64,000 nt of DNA from Doris montereyensis. Its lineage: Eukaryota; Mollusca; Gastropoda; Nudibranchia; Dorididae. The DNA lies in assembly GCA_037039925.1 (NCBI GenBank), contig JAXRKP010000860.1:85001-149000 (forward strand), written 5' to 3'. The translations under genes were made by a program, and so were the position numbers. The number at the start of each line of letters is the position of its first letter. The stretch's first letter is position 1. The notes below the pieces were generated by a model, which had not been told where the DNA came from, searched no databases, and saw nothing but the letters and a program-made list of their open reading frames with translations. Of this stretch, positions 1 through 16,129 are shown piece after piece.

Positions 1-110
1 GTACTTCATGCTGCTCTCATCGCATGACTCATGCGTGAATGAGTACCCAGCTATAGGTAGAGAAAGATCTTGGTAGAGTATTGACAAGAAGCATCTAACA
101 GGCTGTTGTA
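1..110 (-). repeat. Dispersed repeat family F, edge copy
   Basis: The reverse complement of 15-95 contains ACCTATAGCTGGGTACTCAT, matching 38940-39015 (plus) and 60955-61030 (plus), which share TTTCTCTACCTATAGCTGGG or a near variant and a following AGAGTGAAGTAC. The copy at 38920-39120 continues with GGCTGAAACCAGTGTCGACG. Confidence 0.5.
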
Positions 111-337
111 CTGTGTGCTCCCCAAGGAGTTGAGAAGGAATTTGAATGAGGGATAAATGATGTACAGTCAGTGAGCCTGCATTTGTGAAGGGATACGGCC
201 TATAAATCCATCTTTATTGTTATCTTTCAATTAAAAATTATGTCAATTACAAAAATATAAAAATGTGTAAAATGCAAGGGCAACGTTCTAGCAAAACATT
301 TTTATAAGAAATGACAAATGTGTCAGCATTCTTTTGC

Positions 338-640
338 ATGTTCTGGTTCTAGCATTCTCTTACACGTTCTAGCATTCTCTTACACGTTCTAGCATTCTCT
401 TACACGTTGTAACATTCTCTTACACATTCTAGCATTCTGTTTACACATGTTCTAGCATTCTCTTACACGTTCTAGCATTCTTTACATGTTCTAGCATTCT
501 CTTACACATTCAAGCATTCTCTTACACATTCTAGCATTCTCTTACACGTTCTAGCATTCTTTTACACATTCTAGCATTCTTTTACACGTTTTAACATTCT
601 TTTACAGATTCTAACATTCTTTTGCGTGTTCTTAATCTAT
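338..640. repeat. Minisatellite, about 20-bp unit
   Basis: About 13 variable units of TTCTAGCATTCTCTTACACG. Later units drift to TTCTAACATTCTTTTACAGA. Confidence 0.88.
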
Positions 641-889
641 TGTATGTGCTGTTCTAACATTCTTTTCAGATTCTCACACAACTACCATAATCTAAGACTG
701 GTTTTACTAAGGACTATTAGCATGTCTCTGTGACATGTTCAGTTCAGTTGTTGCAAAGCTTTCTTCTCAGGAAAGCTAATGGACCATGATTTGCTTTCCT
801 GCGCTGTGCCTAACATTGTTATTTCCAACAAGTTTACAAGGCCCAGTTTCCTCTATGTTGAGTAGAGAAAATAAGAATACCAATAATAA

Positions 890-1916
<1,027 letters not shown>

Positions 1917-2600
1917 ATGCATTTGTCGGGCGCCTCTCATCCACCAAAATTGCTTGATGGCACTTTTAGTAAAATATTAAATACAATTAAGTACATATTA
2001 CATCAAATGCTCAATAGAGGGAGGAAATAAAGAAAAGACCATCATGTTAGATCTAGATCTAGTTTCAATTTTTTAAACTAACATTCTAATAAAAAACAGC
2101 TCTTCAAATAGGAGGAACAAAATGCTCTCATGAAAAATTTGGTCTTAAGATTCTTTATAGAAATGTGAAATGAAGGGCTGCTTCTTGTTTTGAAAAAGAT
2201 CTTATTCCATAAAAGAGCATGACTGAAAGACTTTTCAATAAAAGATGATTTTTTTAGTTGGCATGGTGATCAAGAGGAATTTGATGACCTTAATACTCTA
2301 TTGGGTTGGTAAAAACTAACCAGCTCTTGTAAATAGGATGTAGAAAGACCATTTAAACATTTGTAATTGAAACTATAACAAAGGATTTCAAAATCTTTCC
2401 TGTCACTAACTGGGAGCCAGTGTATTTATTTTAATGCACAGACATGTTCCCTTGTGCCACCACAGGGGGCTAAATTGATGAGATACAAAGTAAAGTTAGA
2501 TCTGCTTAATCCGACATTGCTCAAGATAACATTAATCCGTGATAAATGGTTCCCGGTGTAAAATTTCTTGACTACTGGCCTTGAAAAGCAAACTCATTTT
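1917..2600. other. Non-coding stretch
   Basis: AT-rich sequence between the trinucleotide array and the 55-bp repeats. No open frame, splice pair or RNA gene was recognised. Confidence 0.4.
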
Positions 2601-2604
2601 AACC

Positions 2605-2796
2605 TAATACAGTAAGGCTGTGGAATCAACCGCAAACAGGAATAACATTCATTTTACCCCTAATACAGTAAAGCTGTGGAATCAACCGCAAACAGGAATA
2701 ACACTCATTTTACCCTAATACAGTAAGGCTGTGGAATAAAACCGCAAACAGGAATAACACATTTTACCTAATACAGTAAGGCTGTGGAATAAACCG
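2605..2796. repeat. Tandem repeat, about 55-bp unit
   Basis: Four starts of TAATACAGTAAGGCTGTGGA at 2605, 2661, 2716 and 2769, each followed by AACCGCAAACAGGAATAACA, the last one truncated. It abuts the 3' end of LINE copy 1. Confidence 0.85.
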
Positions 2797-5380
2797 GTTC
2801 CCATTCTACCTTTCGGTGTATGGGTTCAGATGCCCGAGATGATCTTTCTCCAGGATGCCCTATCCTGGCATTTTCTGTTTCCTTCCAAAAAAGTTAAATT
2901 TCTATGCTTCAATGCCTCTTATATATCTTCTTCCCACTTTCTCCGAGGTCTGCCTTTTGGTCTTTTACCTTGGGCTTTAGCACTGTATACTGATTTAGCT
3001 ATTCTATTGTCATTCATTCTGTTTACATGTCCAAACCATCTCAATTGATTTGTTTCTATCTTAGTTTTTATGCCATCTGCTTTGGTTTGATCTCTTATTG
3101 TTGTGTTTCTGATTTTGTCTCTTTTAGTTTTCCCTACTACTCTTCTTAGATATTTCATTTCAGCTGCCTGTACTCTACTGTATTCTCTACTGTCTAAGGT
3201 CCAGGTTTCGCTGCCATAGAGGAGAGTAGGACAATAAACTGTGTTGTATACTGCCTTTTGGTTTTTGTTGACAATTCTTGCTTACCTACAAATGCCTTTC
3301 CTAGATGGTTATATATTGCACTTGCCTTTTGGATTCTCTGGCTGATTTCTTCTCTTAGTTTTCCCTCTGAGTTAATCATTACTCCTAGGTAATTGTAGCT
3401 GTGAACTTGTTCTAAATTCTCCCTGCCCAATTTAAGATTTTGTGTTTTAGCTTCCCTAGTTACTAGCATTGTTTTGGTTTTCTTTGCATTTACTCTCATT
3501 CCTCTTTTATTTAGTTCATTGTTCATAATGTTGATATTCGACTGAAGGTCACTTTCTGATTTTCCAAACAGAACTAAATCATCGGCAAATGAAAGCATTG
3601 ATACATTTACTGGTTTGAACTTCCACATACCTACATTCATTTTCTTCATTTTTGAGGATGCCTTTGCGACTGAATCCATAAATGTGATAAACAAAAGAGG
3701 ACGTAGGATACAACCCTGTCTTACTCCTATATCTACATCAAATTCTGCAGATATGTTTCCAGCTACTCTACTGCACATGTTGGTTTATTGTAAAAACTTT
3801 TAATGGCTTCTATTAAATTTTGCTCTACATTGTGTTCTTTTAAGGAATGCCATAGTTCGTCCCTCCTCACAGTGTTCAAATGCCTTTTCTAAGTCAATAA
3901 AACACAGGTGCAAGTCAATGTTTCTCTCAAGGAATTTTTCTATTATTTGTCTAATTGTAAATGTGTGGTCTTGTACACTTCTTCCTGGTCTAAATCCACT
4001 CTGATGCTCTTCAATCTGATCCTCTACTCTTTTCCTTAGTCTCATTTCCAGTATCCTGCATATACATTTCCTGGTACGCTAAGTAGTGATATCCCTCTAT
4101 AGTTTGAGCATTCCATAGTTGATCCTTTCCTTATGTATTGGTACTACCGTTCCCTTTTTCCAGTCGTCTGGCACCTGTTTGGACTTCCATGCTTGTTGGC
4201 ATATTGCATGTAGTAGTTTGTCTGCCTCTTCCCTTGGTTTTTAATCATTTCTGGATAAACTTGATCTGCTCCTGGGGCTTTTCCTAATTTCACTTTTCTT
4301 ATAGCTGTTTGGATTTCTTCCATTGATATATTTACATCTTCAGCTGTCTCCTCTGGATTACTTGTTACTCTTCTAATTGATCTTTACTCCTTGTTTCATA
4401 CGTTCTGGAGGGATTATGTAATTGGTGAAAATGCTTTCTCCATGTTTCCATGATTTCGCTGTCTTCTTTCATTATTTCTCCTTTGGCATTCTTAATTTGT
4501 CGTATTGGGCATGCTTTGGTCTTTCTCATGCTCTTCATTGCCCCCCAGAACAGCTTTTGATTTCCTTGATAGCTTTCTTGAAGTGTTTGTCCAAACTCTT
4601 CCCATTGTTCCTGTTTTGCTTTCCTAACTTCCTCTTTGGCGATAGTTCTTTTATTCACGTAATCTATCCTATCCTCTGGTCTCTTTGTTTGCAAGTATTT
4701 CTTCCAGGCATCCTTCTTTTCTTTGATCTTAGTCTTGACATTCTCATTCCACCATGCTGTTCTTTTCCTATCTCCTTTAATTTGTTTCCTACCACAGACC
4801 TCTTCAGTACAAATGAGGAGTGTTTCTTTATACATTTGCCACTTTTCTTCTTTTGTGCTCTCAGTCAGATCCATCTGCATTTCACTGATAAATCGTTTTA
4901 TCCTAGATTGGTATATGTCTTTTTACTATTGGTTTATATAGTTCTTCTATTTTGAGTTTCAGTAGCTTTCTTCTCTTTCCTTTTCTGTTTGTTTTCTTCA
5001 GTCAGTAATCCCATTTGGGCAATCACTAGGTGATGAGGTGATGATCACTAAATATTTCTGCTCCTCTGTTTACTCTTGCATCCAATGTACCGTAAAAAGG
5101 GAGCTGCTAACTATTATGTAGTCTATCGTTGACTTTTTCACACCTGTCTTCATTTACTCTTGTATATTTGCGGACATCTTTATTGGGAAAAAAAGGTGTT
5201 TGCTATTTTCATGTCTATTCTTTAGGCAAAAATCTGTTAGTCTCTCTCCATTTGGAGAACCCCAGAAATGAGGGTCTTCAGCACATTCCTTTAAACACTT
5301 ATTTGCTGCTTTTATTAAATGCCTCAGGATGCTTCCTCTTGACAATATTACGTGAGTATGGGGGCGGCAGACGCTGATGC
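2795..5380 (-). mobile_element. RTE-like non-LTR retrotransposon copy 1 (decayed)
   Basis: Read on the minus strand. 5' to 3': the C-terminal part of an AP-type endonuclease (about 5345-4960, with NGERLTDFC and a degraded IDYIIVS), a linker (4880-4365), then reverse transcriptase pieces at 4045-3800 (QSGFRPGRSVQDH, CFIDLEKAF) and 3778-3194 (VRQGCILRPLLF, SFADDLVLF, NYLGVMINSEG). The tail at 3158-2919 reads RWFGHVNRMNDNRIAKSVYS and KGRPRRKWEEDI, typical of RTE-class ends. Stops and frame changes between pieces show the copy is dead. The 5' part is truncated. The 3' end lies near 2795 by comparison with copy 3. Confidence 0.88.
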
Positions 5381-7852
<2,472 letters not shown>

Positions 7853-8091
7853 AGTATTTTATTGAGTCATAATGCATCTATCTTATCCAAATATATGCAC
7901 CCATTATTTTATGTGATGCCATGATAAAATACTATCATAATATCATAATTTCAGACAACTGATATAAATCATAAAACATGATGTAGTAGTGGTACCAGGT
8001 TACAATATAATAACATTACTGTGTACTTACGTTAATCTTTGTAGACAAAATCTGCTCAACGATTCTTCACCTCTGCAAACTTTTGGACAGT

Positions 8092-8330
<239 letters not shown>

Positions 8331-8479
8331 AGGGAGGGAGAGAGTAAAATAAAGAGAGACAATGAAAGGGGAGTGCAGAGAGAGGGAGAAGGGAGAAGGA
8401 GAGAGAGAGAGGGGAGAGATAGAGAAAGAGAGACACAGACAGACAGAGGGAAAGACAGAGAGAGCAGGCGCACAACACA

Positions 8480-9353
8480 CATTTGTGTGTATCAGCATCG
8501 TTGGTCTTTGGCTAAGTCTAGATGGCAAGGATCTGGATAAAAAATAGAATTTGCCAGTTAGTGGGCATGCATGCACCACGTCAGTTCCAAGATGAAACTA
8601 GATTGGTACCTGGTTCCAAAATTTAATCATTTTTTTACATGCAAAGAGAATACCACGACCTTTGACCCTATTCCGGGAATATTTTTGTACAGTTAACTAA
8701 GCTTTATTGGTTCCCATTGCAAAAGGGCTTCACATGAGAAAGGGAGAGCCTGCACATGATGTCACCAGGGGGTGAAACTTGATAATGAAAGGCCCTGCGG
8801 AGAAGTGTAGTGTGAAACTGGTGTGTGTGTGTGTGTGTAAGCAAGTCGATGCGATGGGTGTATTGCAAAGAAACCATAGAAATACCTTCTTGATGTATTG
8901 CAATATTTTACAGGTAGGTCCTGGCACCAAAACAACAAGCAGAACACGCCCTGATCTTATCAATTTTTTCATGTGGAGTTACGTCTAAGGATAGATTTAA
9001 AGTTTATGTACCTCAATTAGCCGTTACCCTTGATGATTTGCAAGGATGCAATACTAAAGCAGCACACTCTCGATCACACCCTACACTGGCTGTTTATGAT
9101 GCCAACTAATATTAAATGAAACTTGATGATATGATGTAACTTTAGCCACTGAAAATGTGAGTTTTTTTCAATAGGCTTGCATCAACATTTAGGTCTGAAA
9201 TTAGATACACTTTTTATAATCACCCTGTATACTATACATGATGTCATGCAGTTGGTTTTGTTTGAGACTGTAGGCAGTAACATCTCAAAAGAATTCAGTT
9301 GTCTATCATTTGCAGCATGCTAAACAATCATATGATCACTTTGTACATCTATG
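8480..9353. other. Non-coding stretch
   Basis: A possible acceptor (TTTTACAG, 8904-8911) opens a 24-codon frame ending at a stop. It has no conserved pattern and is not called. Otherwise nothing is recognised. Confidence 0.35.
8820..8838. repeat. Short (GT)n
   Basis: Nine GT units in otherwise plain sequence. Confidence 0.7.
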
Positions 9354-10642
9354 TTAAATTTATATGCTTTTTCTATGCCCTTTTATCTTCTTCCCACTTT
9401 CTCCAAGGTCTGCCTTTTGGTCTTTTTACCTTGGGTTTTAGCACTGTTTACTGATTTAACTATTCTATTGTTATTGTCATTCATTCTGTTTACATGCCCA
9501 AACCATCTCAATAAATTTATTTCTATCTTAGTTTTTATGCCATCTGCTTTGGTTTGATCTCTTGCTGTGTTTCTGATTTTGTTTCTTTTAGTTTTCCCTA
9601 CTACTCTTCTTAGATATTTCATTTCAGCTGCTTGTACTCTACTGTATTCTCTACTGTCTAAGATCTAGGTTCCACTGCCCTAGAGGAGAGTAGGACAATA
9701 AACTGTGTTGTATGCTGCCATTTTGGTTTTTATTGACAATTCTTATTTACCTATAAATACCTTTCCTAGATGGTTATATATTGTCATTGCCTTTTGATTC
9801 TCTGGCTGATTTCTTCTGTTAGTTTTCCTCTGAGTTAATCATTACTTCTAGGTAATTGTAGCTTTGAACTTGTTCTAAATTCTCCCTGCCCAGTTTAAGA
9901 TTTTGTGTTTTAGCTTCCCTAGTTACTAGCATTGTTTTGATTTTCAAGAGATTTTTTGCATTTACTCTCATTCCTCTTTTATTTAGTTCATTATTCATTA
10001 TGTCGATATTCGACCAAAGGTCACTTTCTGAATTTCTAAGCAGGACTAAATCATCAGCAAATGATGGCATTGATACATTTACTAGTTTGAGCTTCCGTTT
10101 ACCTATATTCATTTTCTTCATTTTTGAGGATGCCTTTGTGACTGAATCCATAGATGTGATAAGCAAAGAGGACTTGGGATACAACCCCTTACTCCTATAC
10201 TCTACATCAAATTCTTCAGATATGTTTCCAGATACTCTCACTGCACATATTAGTTTATTGTAGAAACTTTTAATGGTTTCTAATAAATTTTTACCCTACA
10301 TTGTGTTCTTTTAAGGAATGCCATAGTTCGTCCCTCCTCACAGTATCAAATGCCCTTTCTAAGTCAATAAAACACAGGTGCAAGTCAATGTTTCTCTCAA
10401 GGAATTTTTCTATTAATTGTCTAATTGTAAATATGTGGTCTTGTACACTTCTTCCTGGTCTAAATCCACTCTGATATTCTTTAATCTGATCCTCTACCTT
10501 TTTCTTTAGTCTCATTTCCAGTATCCTGGCATACACTTTTCCTGCTGGATCACTCAGCTAAGTAGTGATATCCCTCTATAGTTTGAGCATTCCATACTTG
10601 ATCCTTTCTTATGTATTGGTACTACCGTTCCCTTTTTCCAGT
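9354..10642 (-). mobile_element. RTE-like LINE copy 2 (reverse transcriptase fragment)
   Basis: This is the same family as copy 1: QSGFRPGRSVQDHIFTIRQL and CFIDLERAFDTV (10536-10291), SFADDLVLL, GMRVNAKN and NYLEVMINS (10241-9819), KYLRRVVGKTKRNKIRNTA and RWFGHVNRMND (9622-9383). It stops at both ends inside the element: compared with copy 1 it lacks about the last 120 bases of the 3' end and everything 5' of the RT entry. Several frameshifts are present. Confidence 0.87.
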
Positions 10643-10724
10643 TATATCTAATGTACATAGAATTAAAGTTATCTGAAAATTAGTAGTAGGTCTTTACAAA
10701 TATCTTTTCTCTTCTTTGTTTCAG

Positions 10725-10790
10725 GAAGGAGATTTTGAAGCACCAAACAATGCTGTCCCATTGATCCGTCATAGGAATGGACCCAAGTAA
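10725..10790 (+). other. Orphan candidate terminal exon
   Basis: A strong pyrimidine tract ending TTTCAG (10724) is followed by 22 codons reading EGDFEAPNNAVPLIRHRNGP, Lys, then TAA. The composition is protein-like, with charged and polar residues in non-repetitive order, and it sits 80 bases past the end of LINE copy 2. I do not recognise the protein and found no upstream exon of the same gene. It could be the last exon of a plus-strand gene whose other exons lie left of, or hidden in, the repeat field, or it could be chance. Confidence 0.25.
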
Positions 10791-10987
10791 TAGCATAGAC
10801 GATTTTGGTGAATTCTCAAAAAGTCTTACTTTTACTTATGTACCAGAATTTCTGGTATATTATGTAAATTGTTGACTTTGCAGTTGTGCTACTCAGGCGT
10901 ATTTGATGCTAACTTGGAATTGAAGTGAAATTTTTGCAACAGTATGGCTGGCATTGTACAAAAAAAAATATGTGACAATGTCTTGTG

Positions 10988-11335
10988 AAGCAATTGTTAC
11001 AGATCACATCTAATCATCATTAATGAAAAAGTTTGTCGACAAAAAAAATGGAAACATGATGAGAAACATTATTCCATCAAAATAGACACTTTTTAAAAAT
11101 CATGAATTTCACAGAGCATGAAGCAATTGTTACAGATCACATCTAATCATCATAAAAGGCATGTAACAATTGAACGTCAAGAGATTTTTTTGTCGACTGA
11201 CTTAAACGACTTTTTGTGCTTTGGTAAAAGACATTTCTGTCAGATCTCCACTCTGTTGCTTTCTCTCAGCATCTTTGGCTTTATAGATCTAGACATTATT
11301 CCATGAATCGTAAAAATCATGAATTTCCAGAGCTG
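10988..11335. repeat. Diverged direct duplication
   Basis: GAAGCAATTGTTACAGATCA then CATCTAATCATCAT occurs at about 10988 and 11120. AAAAATCATGAATTTC then CAGAGC occurs at about 11095 and 11311. The paired words are in the same order, so this is an old partial duplication. No coding frame. Confidence 0.55.
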
Positions 11336-14214
11336 AGATCTGAAGACCTGGAGGAAAACTTTGCCCTAGCGAGGGACTGGACCTGGGAGGCCAGGCGGTG
11401 AATCAGACGGCAAACTGCGTGGTCTTGGAGCACCTCCCCAGGGCATTGTTGTCAAGAAACTGTTCGGCACAAGCATCACATAGACCAGACAAAATATGAC
11501 TCTGTTTCAGTGCACTGGATTACAAACTGCTGAAGGTACAAGCCCCTCCAGAATCTGAGAAATACATATAAATTCAATCAGCTGTTCATAAACGGTCTAG
11601 CATCTGGGAAGCCCACTCTGTGACACCCGAAAGATCAAGATTAAAGATGATCATTCCAAGGCCCTCAAAAAGCATTGTTCCTCTCCAACCTACCTGCGAT
11701 GTCCGCACCATCATTGCAGGTCAGGACTTGATGATTTAGATCTGCCGATTTGGGAAGCGCGTTCTGGTACTAACATCAGCAGATTGCACATGCTCCAACC
11801 GTCTCCTGCAGGGGTGGAGTCCATTAGGTTCAGGTGATAGACCAAAAGTTATTTTCAACTTTCACTCTCCACCAGCCCCAGTTTCGTTTATTATCAAGTT
11901 TGCATCACTTCTCCAAGTCAGCCACGACAAGGCCACATCTTCCTCAGGGTTCAGTCAAATGACACGTGACTTCTTAATTTACCCTTGAGATCACTGGCAT
12001 ATGTCATTAATGTTAAGCCCTAAGAAGTTTCACCTTGTTGAGTAAACTCGGTTTCAATTTACAACTCATCTTGACAACAAAAAAAATTACACTGTTTTGT
12101 ATCACCTGCATATTTTATTCAAATACCAACAAACACCTGAACACCACATCGTGTTGCAAGAGTCGACTTCTAGACCAAGAAAAACTTGCATTTTAAAGAT
12201 GGAAGAATTAGGCATTGCATATCATTTCACCTCTCCCTGACTACAGGTGTCTGGATATGAGTATATTCAAGATTTCACCAACCATAAGGAAGTCACTAAT
12301 TTGATTTGTTTTTGTTTTGTTTGAAAATTATTTTTGCAAAAAAGAGCCTGGAACATCCATTAAGCACCTTCAGGTGATTCACTAAGACGTAAACTTAACC
12401 AAATGTGTTTTTGCTGCCAACGAAAGGACGTTTAAAGAATCACTCCTTAATCATCGATTTTGAATATAATATATATTATATTAAATTTCATTTGATGTGT
12501 TAGCTTTTATTAAATGTTAATGTGTCAAATTTTTCCCGTGGAAAATGTTTGCACCCGCCATTGTGATAATGATATTCAAAATAAAAAAGTTTTAGTCGTT
12601 TCTTTTAGACACTTTTGGAAGGAAGACCCTTTACCCGGATTGAAAATGCTAATTCATAGAGATCACTTCGGTGTTTGTCAAATATTTGTAGCTGGCATAA
12701 ACAATAATGTTGGATCCTTAATTGGAACCATTCCATTTCTGTAGGCTGTTATCATTAGCTACCATACCAGTGTGCCCTGTTCTCCTCCTTCCCAGAAAAG
12801 CATACAATGCAACTGGTGGATTAAATTTAATGCGTCACGGGTTGGGCCTCTACCAGGTGATACCAGTAGCTCTTCTTGCCTCCCTGCCCAGCATCCACAA
12901 CCACCTGCCCAACCTTCACCACGGACATTCTCTTCCCCTCTAGTCTTCCCCGCTTCTGTCACCTATAGAGAGAGAGCTCGCAAAAAAAGATTCAAAGTGT
13001 GGATACTGCTCACCTGCCGAACTTGAGAGAAAGACCTTTAACTATATTGATTGCTGATGACATGTCATCATTATCATTATCATCATTATTATCACCACTA
13101 TTATTGAATGGAGCTGCATGATAAGGTGCTTTCTGACGAGTGCGACTGTCACACCACCTTCTGTATGCATCATGTGTAAAAACAAATAACTTTGTAAAGA
13201 GGAACCTAGGGACTGACTTAAACTAGTGATTATGTCCATGAAATGAATGTGTGCTATATGCACTGCATATTACATATTTAAAATCAAAATCGTAAAACTT
13301 TACGAATATAATACAAGGAAGTCACTAATTTGATTTGACATTGAGTTATATTGTGTAGCATATTGATCTAGTTTAAACTCATTTGTCTTTTTTTGCTGAT
13401 ATGGAAATGCACTCATGGTACATGGCCAATAAGATCCTTAATTGGAAAAATCATTAGACTACCAGCATATTATTTCTATATCAATTTGACTTTAAATCCT
13501 TTCACCTATAGAGAAGGAGAGAAAAGATTCAAGTACACAACTTATTGCTCATCATTATTTCACAAGAGATTGTTTGAAATGAATGTGCCTTAATTCTTTT
13601 GCAGTCAATAACTCACATTAAATCGCGGTATGAAGATTTTATTTTGTGATTTTATCCTTTTTTGTACCTTTAGGTTTTGAAAATGCAGTGTTTCTTTTTG
13701 AGAACTTATAAAATTCATCTGTTTCACAAGTCTTTGATTTTCAGTTTGATTTGTATTTTGTGTCATGACACTCGATCCCTGTTTAAACTGAGAATCGAAA
13801 GATTGCAAGACAGAGACTAGAAGAGAAATTGGACTTCAATCTTGAAGATTTTAGGAGATCGTATAAAAATCTGTTTCTACTTTGATTTTCAGTTTGATTT
13901 GGTCAGTGTCATGACACTCGATTCAACATAGAAAGGAAAAAAATGGACAACCTTGGTCAACAAGAAAAAAGAGACAAGAGAAAAAAAAGGAAAAACTGGC
14001 TTTGAAGAAAACATTCAAGGAAAAGTCAAGTGAAGATCTGGATTGACCTCTGCAAGGGTGGGAGACAAAGATCACAACTCAAAACAGAAACAAAATAAAA
14101 TTAAAGAATATATGTGAGACACAAAGGGCTAAAGATAACTTTCGTTTTTGTGTTTATAAATAAACTTATAATAGCTTGAGAAATCAGTAAACTGTAAAAA
14201 AGAACAAATGTGTA
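11336..14214. other. Non-coding or decayed region
   Basis: 11340-11960 is richer in GC and looks partly coding in short pieces (for example LRSEDLEENFALARDWTWEA), but stops cut every frame. 12285-13060 and 13315-13600 share words in the same order (GGAAGTCACTAATTTGATTT, GGATCCTTAATTGGAA, CACCTATAGAGA), which suggests an old duplication. 13735-13930 holds another 150-bp direct repeat (TTTGATTTTCAGTTTGATTT twice). Confidence 0.35.
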
Positions 14215-14809
14215 CAGTAGTCGCTGGATAATTACACAGTGTCTGGGAGAATGGGAAAACGTGCAATTATACGTAACAACTAACACGCAGTTATGGAAAG
14301 CTACTCACATAACTCAGGTAGTGTCAGCCATTCCTGTTGATGTTAAACACGACGTGATGGAACAGGTTTTGTGTTGTGCAGAGACAAAACAACACGAGTG
14401 GTTTGGACGATTTTATTTGTTTCGATTTCAGTCGCAATTGTTCTGTGTGTTGGTGACCCACAAATCTGTTCTATGGACCACACAGTAGGTTTTGGCAAGA
14501 TGCGCATACCGTTGTACAAGATGATGACATCACAGTTTATGCCTACATACGTGCGCCAAGGGGTTTTCCCATGAAGGCTTGATTTTTACTGTCTTTTTCT
14601 CTTTCTGTTTTTGCTTTTAATTCATACAGGGCGAATTATTTCACAAATTATGCTGTCACAGTTTTGTAGTTTTGAGTGTGCAATTATGTATACCTGGCGT
14701 ACATTTATGAATACTTACTAAACAGACAAAAAAATTGTGTCACCCGCCATCAGCATGCGCCTGTGTAAAACGTGCAGTTACACAGCATACAACTATCCAG
14801 CGACTACTG
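14215..14809. mobile_element. Pogo/Tigger-like MITE 1
   Basis: It begins CAGTAGTCGCTGGATA and ends with the exact inverse, and both ends are flanked by TA (14213-14214 and 14810-14811). CAGT-type ends with a TA duplication fit the pogo/Tigger branch of Tc1/mariner. It is 595 bp with no transposase frame, hence non-autonomous. Confidence 0.72.
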
Positions 14810-14825
14810 TATCAGTTATAGAGAT

Positions 14826-14990
14826 AACTTGGAGGCCCATAGGAACAAAGACAAGACAAATGCAATGTACAAGGAATAGACAGAAAAAAATCCTGCCCAC
14901 CTTGGGGATGGAAACCATGACCACTGCATGAGCACCATCTCCTCGCCATGAAAAGAAAGCATGCTACCAACCGAGCTAACTATGCTCCCA
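14826..14990 (-). repeat. SINE family A copy, minus strand
   Basis: The reverse complement carries GTTAGCTCGGTTGGTAGCAT, then the B-box region and the body with CTTGTACATTGCATTTGTC. A further head fragment follows on the plus strand at 15001-15085. Confidence 0.6.
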
Positions 14991-15096
14991 CTTTTCCTAG
15001 AGGAGGGTAGTTAGCTTAGCTAGTAACATGCTTTCTTTTCACGGTGAGGTGATGAAGGAGCGTAGTTAGCTCTGTTGTTGTTACTGATCCAGAATA

Positions 15097-15400
15097 AGCT
15101 TAGTTGGTAGCATGCACTCTCTTCATGGCGAGGCGATGGGTGTTGATGCAGAGGTCACGGGTTCCAAGGAGCGTAGTTAGCTCGGTTGGTAGCACACTTT
15201 GTATTCATGGCAAGGCGATGGGTGCCGACACAGAGGTCACGGGTTCAATCCCCGTGGTGGCCAGGATTTTTTTCTTCAATTCTTTTCCAAGCCTTGTATT
15301 CTTCTCATCTTTATTCCTATGGGGCATTAATATTGTTCAATGTCATATCCTTCACTTTCGACATGCCCCTTGCCTCCCTGTTTCTCTTTGGTTCTTTCAT
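15097..15400 (+). repeat. tRNA-derived SINE family A, tandem heads
   Basis: A partial head at 15097-15166 runs straight into a fuller copy at 15167-15400. It carries A-box-like TTAGCTCGGTTGGTAGC and B-box GGGTTCAATCCC, followed by a unique body with CTTGTATTCTTCTCATCTTT and ACATGCCCCTTGCCTCC. It does not fold as a normal tRNA because the spacing between boxes is too long. Confidence 0.7.
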
Positions 15401-15984
15401 AGAGGTAGAAGTAGAAGAGTGGACAAGGCTACTTGACTTGGCTTGGCCAGTCTAACTAGGAAGCCTATTTTCTAGACTTCAATTTCAAGAACTAAAGAGA
15501 AGGCCCTTGTTCGCATAATAATAATAATAATAAATCTTTATTATTCATTCAAATTCAAGGCAATTTTTCGTTTGCCTTAATGCTTGGGAAATAAAAAAGA
15601 TGGGATATATTTAAGTATACATATTAACATTGGTAATTGCAAATTGATGTACTACGAAAAGATATATATATATATATATAGTCAAAATTACATATTTTTA
15701 TACATTTTATACTAAACATGCATACTCTTATATGATCACTATAGAAGCAAATACACAGAATACAAGAAGGAAGTGGTCAAGGCCATAGAATTCTGTGAAT
15801 AAGTTATGTCAACAGTGTATTAATATTCATATTATGTCTTTCTAATTATTACTAACTACTTGTTGTACTACAGTCTTTCTGATCAGACCTTCATTCTCTG
15901 CCACTCCTGCATAAATTTAGAAAATGTGAGTTGATTTGATGCATCCACTTCTGAGGATACGCATGGCTCTCTCTGTCGTCACAT
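15401..15984. other. Non-coding stretch
   Basis: It holds a short (AAT)n at 15515-15530 and (AT)n at 15662-15680. No gene is seen. Confidence 0.35.
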
Positions 15985-16129
15985 TTTTTTTCTCATTGTT
16001 AGTCATCGGTTGTGTCTCTGGATTCTCACTGTTTATCTGTCGCGGGCGGTTTGGGGGAGTTGCTGGTAGGTCCTTTTTCTTTCCTTTTACTCTTTTACTT
16101 CTCTTTCATCGTGCTGTTTCCTCTTAATG

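Noticed and set aside
8912..8985. Terminal exon after the acceptor at 8911 (24 codons)
   Set aside because: The pyrimidine tract is weak and the peptide shows no conserved pattern. Chance is the simpler explanation.
12514..13026. Short frames with ordinary composition near 12.5-13.0 kb
   Set aside because: There is no recognisable domain, overlapping frames lie on both strands, and the paired copy at 13.4 kb does not preserve the frame. Treated as duplicated non-coding DNA.
15167..15270. True tRNA gene
   Set aside because: A and B boxes are present, but the anticodon arm region is too long and does not fold. A body shared with other copies follows, so it is a SINE.
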